64,000 bases of DNA from Xestospongia bergquistia (Eukaryota > Porifera > Demospongiae > Haplosclerida > Petrosiidae), in contig OZ014420.1 in assembly GCA_963965975.1 (NCBI GenBank), positions 64,501 through 128,500 of the forward strand, read 5' to 3'. Below are positions 1 through 12,000 of the stretch, one piece after another. Position 1 is the first letter of the stretch. Every line of letters starts with the position of its first letter. The notes under the pieces are model-generated. The model was not told the origin of the DNA, did no database searches, and was given only the letters and a program-made list of their open reading frames with translations. The position numbers and the translations under genes were made by a program.

Positions 1-18
1 TAGGGGGTGTGGTCTTAC

Positions 19-820
19 CAAGCACATCCATAGCTCTGTTCATTGACTAAAGTAACTTCTGGTTCTCTTGAATATTTGGAATGTTTCATAAAAGAAAAAC
101 TATCGCTGTGAAGACTTAACTATAGAATAGAATTATAACAGCTTAAATAATACAATGCTTTGATGTTACCTCTCCTCCTTCATTAGGCAGTGTACTAAAT
201 GTAATATGTTCTCCATACAATACTGTATCACCTTGTTGTGCCTTGTCATTTAAACTAATATGCAGTCCCCATAATAATAATAATAATAACAATAGATAAC
301 AGTGATCTAATTACCTTCCAACAACAAAGATGTTACGAGGACAAGGTTTGATGTTTACTGAACATGATACTTGACAACCTAATATGAGAGTAAAACAATC
401 TATTATGACAGGAGAGGAATACCTGGTATTAATTGTTTAGCTTCATGGGCTTCTGGTGCAGTAATAAATGCAGAAACTATTGATGTAGTAGGTTTATGAC
501 AGAGAATAACTTTATCTCCAATATGTAGGTGACCGTCCCCTGGTAAAGGTGACAGTTCTATCTATATAATAGATAATTGTATAATAGTTATGTCAATATA
601 GACGTACTGGACGAAGAATAGTTTGTAAAAGATTGTGTGTCTTTTGTATAGCTAACTCTCCTTTTTCCTTCTTATCAAGAAAATCCTTCAATAAATCCTA
701 AATATTAAAAAGATATATATTATGCATATATTTAAAATAAGTCGTATTTACTTCTTCCAAACAAAGATCTTCATTCCAATTGCCAACACGAACAGAAGGA
801 TTGTAAGTTCGAACACTCAT
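19..820 (-). CDS. CFAP161: Cilia- and flagella-associated protein 161 (partial, 3' end beyond window)
   Basis: Axonemal protein of the microtubule-inner-protein class in motile cilia (known for the family). Six exons are assembled on the minus strand: 752-820, 608-697, 423-561, 315-378, 170-254 and 19-119, all with GT..AG introns of about 45-55 nt and consistent phase. The N-terminus reads MSVRTYNPSVRVGNWNEDL, close to the vertebrate start (V-R-I-G-N-W-N-E-D). It continues with a D-L-L-K-D-F-L-D-K segment and a G-D-G-H-L-H-I-G-D-K-V stretch that match the family in order. The donor at 18 leads out of the window, so the C-terminus is missing. An X-box-like site lies just upstream of the start codon, as expected for a ciliary gene. 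Identity rests on recalled family sequence; confidence is high. Confidence 0.88.
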
Positions 821-835
821 CTTTCTTGTTTCTCA

Positions 836-849
836 GTTACCATAGCAAT
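836..849. promoter_or_regulatory. RFX X-box-like motif upstream of CFAP161
   Basis: GTTACCATAGCAAT fits the X-box pattern GTNRCC-N(0-3)-RGYAAC with one terminal mismatch. It lies 16 bp upstream of the CFAP161 start codon, inside the 268-bp head-to-head interval shared with the plus-strand coiled-coil gene. RFX factors drive ciliary genes in animals; binding here is inferred. Confidence 0.55.
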
Positions 850-1088
850 TAGGGTGTGGATGTGTTTTACGGACGTGTACGGAAACATTCTAAAATTTAT
901 TTAGAAATGTAATGCGCCAAAAAATTGGCGCTCCGTATACTATTGACTTCCTTCTTTCAATTTTTTTTAAAAAGTAAAAGAGTAGCTTCTGGGATGAAGT
1001 GATCATTCTGATCTGTTTTAGCCAAAATATATCCATGTAATTTGGTCTTTTGGTCTACCATATTTTCTCACGTGATCAGAGAAACTCC

Positions 1089-2833
1089 ATGAAGAAAATG
1101 TCTACTAAAAAGTCAGCTTGCCCACATTGTGAAGTAAGTCTTAAAGTCATAATAATTAAGTATGTTTTCCTCTAAACAAATTAGTTACTGAAAAAAGAAA
1201 ACAAAGAGTTGAAGACAGAGCTTCAGATACTGAGGTATTATCAAGTTACATAAATGTCACATGATTATCATGTGATCTACGTAGAACACAGTATACACAG
1301 TTGATCAAAGAATCAGCTGAAGAAAACTTCAGTGAACGGAGAGTTAATTTATTAAAGGCACATATACTTCAATTAGAACGTCAAGTATGAATTGTTAATA
1401 ATAATAATTATTACATCATGTTAGGTAATGCTGTTATCTGATAGTATGAACAGTAGCAGTGTCCTTTTAGCTGATCTTCATTGTTATGGAGAAAGTTTAG
1501 AACTTCAATTAAAGTCAGTATCTCATATAAATCAATTTATTACTATTAATTAAGGAGTTTTCAGGAACAATCTGATAGTGCGGAAAGACTACTTAAAGAT
1601 TGTCGTCAACTCTCCAAGTTAAATCAAAGAATAAAAGAAGTTAGTGCTATTAGTTTATATAACATTAACTTGTATAGGTTCCTTGTTCTAAAGAGAAGAT
1701 ATTAGTTCCTTACTGTGGACGTTATATTACTGACGGTATATCCATTCTAGATTTAATAAAAGATGGACGTCACTTCAATTATAAAGAGATTGTTAGTTTA
1801 AACAGATGTAGATAATTTTATCTAATCATTATATTATATAGAGCTGGTTAGAAGGACAACTGTCAACTCTTTATCAAAACATAGTAAGACTCCAAGCAAC
1901 TTTGCAAGTTCTTCCACAACAAGTGGATACACCCACACTCAATGCTATCAATCCATTATATTCCATTCTAAGTCATGTAAAAGGACAATTTGCTACTTGT
2001 AAACAATCCATTAGTTCTGTCTCACAAGAACTATTAACATTATCTCTACTAGTTCCAGGAGTAAGTGACATGTGTCATTGTACATTTTAATTATGTATTT
2101 CTCTCTTGTTAGCAAATGACTAAGAGAACAAAGAAATCTTATCAGATTGAATTAAACCATTTATTAAAGGAACTTCCTCCTTTTGCCAGCAATAAGCAAA
2201 AGGTAATGTCTTATTATTAACTTTCTAATGTATTAAAAGTACAGGCACATGAATTATTGGAGCATATTTTAAGAAGTCATGATACCTCTAAACAAAAATT
2301 ACAAGATCAGGTAATACTTAAAAGTATTATATTGTCTATTGTCTATAACTCAATAGCTTCAAGCACAAAATGATGAATTGATATATTGTCGTCAAATATT
2401 AGATCAGCAAGTCCAGTACATGGAGTCATTATTCAGTGCAATAAAGTGAGTAAATTATTATTATTATTTATATAATATAACTCAATTAGAAGTGGCTATA
2501 AAGAGTTTATAACTTCTACCTATATTCAACTCAGTGCACCACTTCAAAGTAATGAATTTCTCATCGTATCTACTAGTAAATTATACTAATAGAAATATGG
2601 AATGAATTTTATCATCTGAATACAGAAGTAAATCTACAATCGCTAGAAGCTTGTCTTCAAGAAGTAAGACATCTCTTACAATAATATTGTTATATATTGT
2701 TGCTGTAGTTACAAGATACTGTAGAATCAGTAAAGACTTTAGATAAAACACAGGAAGGTTAGTTGCCATAGTAACCATTATGTATTTTATAATACATTTT
2801 ACAGAACTATTCAAGACTGAATTTAAGATTTAA
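1089..2833 (+). CDS. Unrecognised coiled-coil protein, 14 short exons
   Basis: Fourteen exons join in frame from ATG 1089 (MKKMSTKKSACPHCE) to TAA 2831-2833, using introns of about 40-60 nt with GT..AG borders. The protein is about 400 residues and rich in Leu, Gln, Lys and Glu, with heptad-like stretches (for example L-L-K-K-E-N-K-E-L-K and Q-A-Q-N-D-E-L-I-Y-C). There is one early C-x-x-C and a central C-G-R-Y-I-T-D-G motif. I do not recognise the family. It lies head to head with CFAP161 across a promoter carrying an X-box-like site, so a ciliary or centrosomal role is possible but only inferred. Its stop is 64 nt before the TRIP4 start. The last exons (from about 2490) are the least certain. 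Confidence 0.6.
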
Positions 2834-2897
2834 TTTACGTATATGAATATTTAATTTATAATAAGATTGAGAGGGTGTGACTAATTGCACAACTTCA

Positions 2898-5068
2898 ATG
2901 GAGGACTCACTTAGAAGTTGGTGTAAACAAGAGTTATCAAAAAGAATAAAATCTGAAGTTGACGATGATGTTGTACAGTAAGACACTCTCCTATGAGATA
3001 GAGTTAAGTTTATTGCTATAGGTATTTACTGTCAATGGAAAGTAGTGGAGATGTTAAAGATTATCTTCAGAGTATATTAGGAAAAGATAGTCCAGAATTT
3101 ACTCGAGAGTTTTTAGTGAGATGGACAGCTGTCAATGAAGGAAGACAGCATCACCATGGTAGCAAGGAAGTTGTGGTACCACATGTAAAACCATCCCAGG
3201 ATGAATTGGTATTGTTTGTAAAAGAGAAATCGAAGAAAATTAAAACGGTATTGTTCTAATTTTATGATTGTATTTTAATATATGGTATTAATTATATAGA
3301 CTACTCCTTCGCACTCATCAGCTAAACATCAAGGTCCACCTGGATTAACTAAAATTGCTGGGTCAACAACAAAAACTAAAACACAGTTTGTGCCATTATT
3401 AAGTGCTGAAGGTCAAACTAAAATGACAGTTCGATTTCCAGGAAGACATCCATGTCAATGTCTTGGTCAAAAACACGAGTTAGTTAATAATTGTTTGGAG
3501 TGTGGTAGAATTGTTTGTTCTCAAGTAAGTGTAAGTTAACTCTATTGGCAGACATCATTGACTATTATAGGAAGGGCCTGGTCCTTGTCTGTTCTGTGGG
3601 ACATTAGTATTGACAAGAGAAGAAGAGAAATTGTTGCAAAGGGACTCTAAAAGAGCAGACAAAATGAAAGATAAATTATGGAAGCAATATGGAGTGGAGG
3701 TAATATTAAATAGGAGGTCAATGGTTTAATAAAGTTATTAGAATGGAAATAATTGTCATCTCCAAAGTAACGAAGAGGGGCTATCTCAAGCTACTTCTCA
3801 TAAAGAAAAATTACTAGACTTTGACCGTACAAGGTAAAATGTTATAATATTTTTAACTGTTTATTATAATTATTGATTTTATATAGTACTCGTAGAACTA
3901 AAGTAATTGATGATGAATCAGATTACTTTAATGTAGACAGTAGATGGCTACAAGACAAGGAGAAACAATTGTTAAAAGAAAAACAAGACAAAATGATGGA
4001 GGAGAAGTACAGCAGAAATAAGAAAATTACTCTTGACTTTGCAGGAAGAAAAATAATTGAAGAAAATAGCCCAAATGGTTAGTAGAGTAATCAATTATAC
4101 TATTGAACTTTAATAATACATTAGACTTTTATATTGAAGAACATACCACAACATCACCAGAGAAATTAGGACAGTATGAAATATGTCAGGATAGTCTCTG
4201 TAATCCTACTATACCTATATCTCCACCAGTAGTTAGTTCACTATCTGATAATGCAATAACAATATCATTATTAAGTCTATTTAGTATATGGGTAAACACT
4301 ACAAGAAAAAAACAACTAAAGGACCAGATGATCAATGTATCAAACATTCTCTAAGAATTCAAGATCGTTCATTATTAGAAATGTCTGATGAAGGTACAAA
4401 TTGGAATACAAGATCTAAGAATAATACATTATCTATAGGACATTGTCTTAGTCTACACCAACCATGGGCCTCATTACTAGTATCTGGTATTAAACAGTAA
4501 GGAGACAGTAATAACAGACTTTATCAGTTTATATCCCTCTAGAGTTGAAGGGCGGAGCTGGTATGCAAGTCATCGAGGTAAACTTTGGATAGCTGCAGCA
4601 GCTAAAGTACCCGAATCCAAAGTTATAACAGATGTCACACAGTTCTATACTGCCTATTATGGTACATAATAGTCATGTGACAATCATATGACTTTCATGT
4701 GATAATTCTAGGTACAGAGATCACATTCCCTCTAGAATATCCTACAAGTTGTTTATTAGGATGTGTAGAAGTCACAGACTGTTTAGCTCAAGAAGACTAT
4801 TCCCAACAGGTACAGCAATAATTTCTCATGTGAGAATCATGTGATCATTATAGTATCCAAATGGCGAAAGTGAATCACCTTACGTGTTAATTTGTGAAAA
4901 CCCCCAGGAATTACTTATTAAATATCCAGTCAAAGGCAAGCACAAAATTTGTAAGTTAATAACATCTACTACATAACACCAGTTTAATTGCATTTTTAAG
5001 GGAAATTACCCAAAGATATACATATAGCTGCAAAGAGAAGTTTTCAAACTATAACCACAACATTATGA
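2898..5068 (+). CDS. TRIP4: Activating signal cointegrator 1 (ASC-1)
   Basis: Subunit of the ASC-1 complex, which acts in transcription coactivation and ribosome-quality control (known for the family). Twelve exons: 2898-2977, 3022-3247, 3300-3524, 3571-3699, 3742-3833, 3887-4077, 4125-4228, 4285-4496, 4543-4661, 4712-4809, 4854-4950 and 5001-5068. The N-terminal helical region begins MEDSLRSWCKQEL. The zf-C2HC5 finger spans exons 3-4 (C-Q-C-L-G-Q-K-H, C-L-E-C-G, C-L-F-C-G). The C-terminal ASCH domain starts at L-S-L-H-Q-P-W-A-S-L-L and continues through V-E-G-R-S-W, as in the human protein. The exon 7/8 junction was chosen because only removal of 4229-4284 restores the frame. The final two codons overlap the last codons of CHAF1A on the other strand. 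Confidence 0.93.
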
Positions 5069-7562
5069 CATATGAAGATCAATAGGAATTGTTATCATGT
5101 GACTATCAAGTAATTGTTTCTGCCAATCAATAAATGGTATTGATTGTGGTTGTGATTTATCAGGTGTATAATCCATTTCAGTATTAGAGCATTTCATGTT
5201 GTCACTGTGATACCTGAACTCACTTGATTTACAGTTTTCTTTTTCATCCATTGGATCGTCAATTAATATTATTTGTGAAGTGGGTGTGGTCTCTATTCTT
5301 GGCTTTTTCACTTCATTTGATTCATTTAAATGTAGACAACGAGCTACTGGTTTGTTAGAAGGTGGTGTCTTAAAAAATTCTTGCAAGGGTTTCATGGTGG
5401 GTGTTACCTCACCATGGCATCGTTTAATTCCTCTTTTAACATTTGATTTTATGTGTGATCCCATCGGGCTTAATGGTGTAAACCCTCCATTAATGAGCCC
5501 AAATTGTTGTAAAATATCATCTTTAACGTACCATAGTGGTTTTTGACTAGGAGGACGGATCTCTTTGGAAGCTATTGTGGTAATCTTGAGTTTCAACTGT
5601 TTCTTTGAGATGTTGGAGCCATCACTTGATGAATTGTCTGTTATTTTTAACTCCCAGTGTTTCTGAAATATATTGGCTAATTTAGTCAATCCTAATGGAC
5701 TGTTATGAACCAATCTTATCAGATCAGAGAGTACTATAAAAAGAACTAACTTCGTATAATATACTACTAATTTACATACCTTCATTGGGAAATTTACATG
5801 ACTGGTCTGTTAGTAGTAATTGATAACAGATAACTATAGTGACTAGTAAATGTACATACCTGAAGTATCTGTTTTGACAGTTACTGGTAGAGATACAAGG
5901 GCTATAGCTGCAAATTGAGTTAATAATTTCTCTTGTACTGTCATTTCAGTAGTTGTAGAATGATTCCACACTAAACCAATTTTGACTGGAATTAAAGGCT
6001 GATACTTCTGATTGAAGTTAGCTTCCCAAACTTTAGCTTTAGCCATTTGTTTCTCTAATTTATTATCTTCTGGCTACAGAAACACAATAACAGTAATACT
6101 AGCAGGATTATTCTCTTTACCTGTTCTCCATCACTTAGTTCTCCTTCTCCTTCAGATAAATACCCATGAGGTACAAAAAAGCCATCTTCTTCATCGTCAT
6201 CATCACCTGATTCATCCTCCTCCTATCATTAGTAAAAAGTGGAGCCAAATAAGAATGCACCCACCTCACTATTGGACAAACTCTCGCCAGGTTCCTCTTC
6301 TTCCCATTCCATATCACTGTCAATGTCATAGTCAATAATGCTCTAATACACAATGTAGTACCATAGCAACAATTATTAGACTAACCTCATCCTTTTTGCA
6401 AGGGTTTCGAGATGATATAACTTTACTTGTTTTAGACCATGTCCCATAATAAGCCGGCCGATGGTTATCATGGAATTTGAGGAATTTAAACTTTTTATAC
6501 TGAACAGTTGGATCAAGTATTTTAACATCACTGCTGTCTACATGACTAGTGTTCATTGATGTTGTCTTACATGTCTTTTTACACTCATTTAAATATTGGT
6601 TATCACCACACTATATAATGATAACTACAATACACATTATATAATACATGATGTACCTGTTCTTTGACCAAGCCATCAAACTGTGAACATTGTAATTCAT
6701 TTAATGGTTGACGCGGTACAGTTATCAATGATGATGATACAACATCAAGGATTCCCTAATATGAATATTATAATAAGAACAATTATGTACCTATTATGTA
6801 CTTACTGGCTTGACTTTGGGAGATGTATCTTTAGACTTAAAAAATCCCATAAACTTGTTCTTAGCTTCTTGTTCTTTTTTTAACTATAAATACAGAAGAT
6901 AAAATTTGTAAATTATAAAATTTATTACCTTTTCGGTCGCTAACGCTTGTTCTGTTAACTGACGTTCTTCCTTTTCTTTTTCTTTTAGTCTTCTTGCCTC
7001 TTGTTTCTCTCTAATCATACAAATCAATAGAGTGTCATTTATATTATTATAACACTTACTGTAGTAATTGTATTTTCTGTTTTTGTTCTTCATCTTTTTT
7101 CTCTCGTTTCAATCGTCGTTCTTCTTTTAATCTTTCTTGTTGCTCTAGTTTAGCTTTCTTCTCAGCATCTCTTTGTGCTTTGAGTACAGCACGTTGTTTT
7201 TCTCTCTCCAGTTTTATCCTCTCTCGTTCTAATTTAATCCGTTCTTTTTCTAACTTTAACAAGTCTCGCTGTTCAGGTGTCAGCTTAGGTTGTGACAGAG
7301 ATGTCTAAAGGAACAAGTTAACAAATGACAGTACACATCTCTTGAATTCACCTTTGAGCTTTCATTAGTAATGGTAGCTGGTTTTGTTGGTAAATCTATA
7401 TGATAACAGACAAATGGATGATTATAAATGTAAAGTTTTAATACCTGTTATGTTAACAGACATAATGTCACCATCAACAATACTACAGTCTTTGTCACCC
7501 TCTTTCTTTAGAAACTTTTCCATCTCTTCTTGGCGCCAGTTTCCAGATAGTTTTATGAGCAT
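5063..7562 (-). CDS. CHAF1A: Chromatin assembly factor 1 large subunit (p150)
   Basis: Largest subunit of CAF-1, which deposits H3-H4 behind the replication fork (known for the family). On the minus strand the start is ATG at 7562-7560; an in-frame TAG lies just upstream, so this is the earliest possible start in the exon. The order is an N-terminal segment, a highly charged KER coiled region (about 6900-7262, repeated K-L-E-R-E-R-I), the conserved F-H-D-N-H-R-P-A-Y-Y-G-T-W block (6420-6500), and an acidic ED region ending G-F-F-V-P-H-G-Y-L-S-E (about 6130-6330). It ends in a C-terminal winged-helix region with W-Y-V-K-D-D-I-L-Q-Q-F-G. Stop TAA is 5065-5063. An NRF1-like motif covers the start codon. 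The last codons are antisense to the end of TRIP4. Confidence 0.92.
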
Positions 7563-7568
7563 GCGCAA
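7557..7568. promoter_or_regulatory. NRF1-like motif over the CHAF1A start
   Basis: GAGCATGCGCAA on the plus strand (TTGCGCATGCTC on the minus) matches the GCGCATGCGC-type NRF1 core over most positions. It overlaps the CHAF1A ATG. Related palindromes occur at three other promoters in this window, which raises its credibility; function is inferred. Confidence 0.45.
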
Positions 7569-9070
7569 TGTTATCTACTTCCTCAAAAGATAAATTTCCA
7601 TGGTGATATCAAAAAATGATTGGAATGCATTGACAAAGATATCGGCTTATGAGTGCTGATTGCCCACTTTGCATGTCCAACCACAGACTCGCCCTGTTGT
7701 GCATCTGGTGCCTTCAAGGGCTAAACTGTATATAGTGATTTCTCTGCTCTAGATCGATTGTTGGAGCTGTTTAAAAGTCAAATTATTGATAGATTAATTG
7801 ATTTCTAGTTCTGATCTATCATTTCAATGGCAATAAGTGTCTGTTAGTCTAAAAGAGATTGTCAAGATCTTGATGATCGAGTAGTCTATTTCAAGAGTAT
7901 TACTGAGTCAGTATCTAGGTCGTTTTAGTAGTTAATTTTGTTTTAGGTCTCTGGTAATGACCAGTATTGATTGTCACAGTAATCGAGATAATTTTTGAAC
8001 ACGAGGTGAGACATTTTCTATATACACAATATTTATTGTATTTGGAATTTTAAATTAAATATGTATTTTATCATATACAGCCCATCATACCTTAATATTG
8101 TCGATATTGTCTATTTAATTAACATTCCATTCAATCACCTAAGAAACCGTTTAATAATTATAATTAAGTTGCATACTTAATGACGTCATCTCATGCTTGT
8201 ATCCCTACAGATATAATATAGCAGTAACAGAAGCAACAAGATATCCAGGTACAGCGTTATCATATATTGTGTATTATAATGAAAAGTGAAATCATAGCAT
8301 GGTGGGGCTTTTTGTCAATTTCCTTAACCCAGCCATATGGTCTATAAGTTAACACCTCCTACAGTCTTTAGGATTCTGGGAGGTTGACAAGAGTAAATGG
8401 CTTCCACTGCTACTATTACACATTAACAACAATCTTATCATACTCCTTAGATAAAGACATTTAAAGTTTATATATTGGAGTCGGTATGTATTGTTTTGTC
8501 TAGTGTGTTGAAAGCTGTTATACAATAGCATTTGTCCAATATGTTAGTGAATAGGGTATTTCCAAGGAGCATTTGACGATAATCTATTTGTTATTACATT
8601 CGAGATAAGTGTTGCTTTTGACACTCAAATATTATCCACAGCTAAACATTGTGAATACATTGAGCATTTAAAAACAACATAACATGTTTTCATAATTCAG
8701 TTTACAAATCTATGATGCTATGGTTTTCAAAACAAAATCGGTCCCTTTACAACACAGCGTGTTATCATGTCCATGAATTAATATTCTGTAGCAACATTGC
8801 TAAGTTATGTTATCCTGGATGGTTACTAATTAGACTTCCTTATAAGGAAATTATATAGTGTTCATGCATAGTAATACAACTGTCTGAGAACAAGTGTAAC
8901 TAGAGACAAGTTATTGTTAGTGGCAGCTGGTTGACAGGTTTCAACCTAAACACAACAGTTAACCCGTAACCTATACACCCACCCACGCATCCTCAATGAG
9001 CTTACTAAAATAAAAATATTTATCATGCCATTGTTTGTCTCTTAGCAACACTAACCATGTCTTTTTTTAG
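7569..9070. other. Long non-coding interval between CHAF1A and the ZNF608/609-like gene
   Basis: About 1.5 kb without a supportable coding exon, tRNA or repeat family. It must contain the CHAF1A promoter at its left end and the promoter plus any 5' untranslated exon of the plus-strand regulator. The right end finishes in a good branch-point-like CTAAC, a pyrimidine tract and TTTAG at 9070. I therefore read at least its last part as a 5'-UTR intron. Such a long gap is unusual here and fits a developmental regulator with extra cis control. Confidence 0.5.
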
Positions 9071-9080
9071 GGTAGTTATC

Positions 9081-12000
9081 ATGACACACCCTCTATCTAA
9101 TGATGCTCATCAAAATATGATTAACATTTCTGATGAAGGGGTTATGTCTAAACGACAAAACAAGAAAGGATCAGCTTCATCTCAAGGAAGTGGACGAAGC
9201 AATAGAGATGTACATCGACTTCATAGTAGTAGCAGTAGTGGTCAAAGTGATGATGAAAGAACAAGTGGAAGTACTAAGAAAAGAACACAAAGAAAATCCC
9301 GACGTCCTGCTTTTTCCACTGAAGAAGATGACGATGAACGAACTGATAGTGCTGATGAAGGGATTGAGGAAGCTCCTCCTTTCAAAGAAACTAATCGACC
9401 TTTCTTCTCGTTAGCTACGTCTTTTACGTCTGGAGGTGCCTCTACGTTTTCTCCAGCAATACTAAAACCTCTCTCCCCAACAATGTTACCAGTGGGATAC
9501 GGTTCAGAACTCCTAGGAACAAGAGTACAATCAGCATTACCATCTGTAGAGAGAGACAGAACTCCAACACTAGATTCACCACATCCTTCAGAGAGTGGTC
9601 AAGTGTCTTCTGATGCTCTTTCTCCTGAAATTGCAATTGCTCAGGTTAGTTAGTAGTGGTTACAAAGACACGCCCTGTGTACTAGCTCTATGTCCACTTG
9701 TTCAAACTAATAAACCTTCAAGTGCTTCCTTTCCTAGACAATCTCCTCCTAGCCTCTCCAGTTTGTCTGAGAGCTGTAAATATGTTTACAAAACTACATT
9801 AACTTTAATTAGTAATGTAGTAATGTGATTTTAGTATCAGTGAATATAGTTCAATACTCCCTTGAGGACAATACCTAGCAATCACCATGTGTTTAATAAA
9901 AATACCATACTAATGTTTACCCTTACAAATAGAGCTGGGGGAGTTAATGATATCATGAAGAGTGACATACCAATGATGAGTGTTATGACTAATGTACATT
10001 ATATCCCTTGTTTTGAAACATATACCAAACTAATAGATAATCTGGAGTAGGGTTGCCAAGTTACATGTCGTTTAATGTTAACACAACCTTTACAAGTTGT
10101 AGTGAACATTGTGAACAATACAATGACAGATGTCTTTGAACAAACGCTCATTACATTAACAATATGACACTTATCGTAATACAAGCATATTACAAGGTTG
10201 AATTTGATCCTATATCACAACCATATGGAATGTCACTACTAATATCTTTATATAGGAACCTTCCTCGGTCAACAGTGACCAGGACCGAAGGATAGTTACC
10301 TCGGCGCCCCTCCCCCCTCCTTCTGTACCAGGGACTGCTGGTACCACATCTATCCTTCCGTCTCCCTCTCTTCCTTCCACTAACACTGCGCTACCTTTTG
10401 CTCAATGGTGGGGCCAGCCAGCAATGTACAGTCCATTTTGTGGTACAAGTGGTAGCATAGCCTCCACTCCAGTAGCAACCTCTGAAGGTCACACATATTA
10501 TCCTCCTGGAACTGGCACAATACTACAAGCAATTATTTGTCAAGAGGCTGAAGGTAAAATTTGGCAAATAGCCAGTTGTTTCAGTACAGACATACTTGAC
10601 AATAGTGCACTGTAATGGTTTCCTGCTATCACTATTTCTTTGATGTTTATGTATGTGGTTACCATAACAACTCCATATGTCCCAGCTGTCTTGTAGTATT
10701 AGTAATGTAATCTTATTGGCATCTGTTGTGAAAATGTTCACTAATGTGAGTATTGGCCCACACTTTATTGAATTATACACTTAACATGTTCAGACAGTGT
10801 ATGTTGTCATGAAGCCACTACTGGTATCAGTTACTCTGTAGTGTACACATTGAGTAGTTGATAAGAATTCTTCCCAGAACAATTAATTAGAGGGGTGTGG
10901 TTAAACAATTGATTTTTAAGTTAAGCCATCTGTTATTTATTTTTTGACAATAGCATAACTTGTGTGTGGTCTTTCTTTTATAGGTTTATTAATTGTCAAT
11001 ATCAGATGGAGAAATAAAACATATTCTGGTTCACTTATTGATACCACTCATCATCAATGGGCACCACCAAGGTAGGTGACCACACCCACAACTAATAAGT
11101 CTATATTTGTATTATATTCTAGACTGGCTGAAGGAGTACCAGATGCTCCCATACAATTAAAATTCCATGCAAGCCATGACTCAGAAAAAGAAGCTGTTGA
11201 TGTTGTTATTGATGAAGAAGAAAAGGAAAAAGAAAATGAAGATCAAGTAAAAGATGTTGCCATGGAAATTAATGAAGAAGGTGTGGTCAAAAGTGACCTA
11301 TTAAAGGTTGATGAAGCACCTGAAAACCAATATTCTGATGTCACAGATACAAGTGACAATGAAAATACTGATAAAACAAAATCTATTGATCCATCAACCA
11401 TTATCAACAAACCACCTAATGGTATTCAGATCCCATCTATTTTAACTCCACCCACTATATCAGGAGATGACAAACCAAAACCTACTCCATCATTACCATC
11501 ATTTGATGCAGTAAAGTCACCTCAACCTCAATTGGGTCGAGAAGAGACTAAATCTACTAATAAATCACGAGATACTACACCCCCTCCTCCGCCCACTGCT
11601 AATCACACAGTCCAGTTTACGGGCCACAACAATCTATCCAATTCTGTTATTGTTCCAAATGAGACAAAATCATTAGATCATCATCATAATTTGAACACTT
11701 TAGTTGATGTTGCTGCTTCAATGAAACCAGTTGAAGATGATGAACAATCAAAACAAAACAATTCTAAAGAGTCACATGATGTCATTAAATCAACATATAA
11801 TTATCATCCTCCTGGTGGTAATGAAAGTGACAGCTCAGGATCTGGATCATTGAGCCCTGCTAAGAAAAAGACACACCCCTTTCATCAAGACAAGAAGGGG
11901 GCAGAGACAACTGACTTATCTAAAACGTCTCGAGATGACAAGCAACCGGATACTCCTGCTCTCACCACGATGCCATTTCAATTTAATTTAGCTCTTCAAC

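Noticed and set aside
5280..5546. Plus-strand open frame of 88 aa within CHAF1A
   Set aside because: Antisense shadow of the CHAF1A last exon, which has clear family support.
9057..9080. Earlier start codon for the ZNF608/609-like gene
   Set aside because: A pyrimidine tract and TTTAG acceptor at 9070 lie inside that extension, so ATG 9081 is the more likely start.
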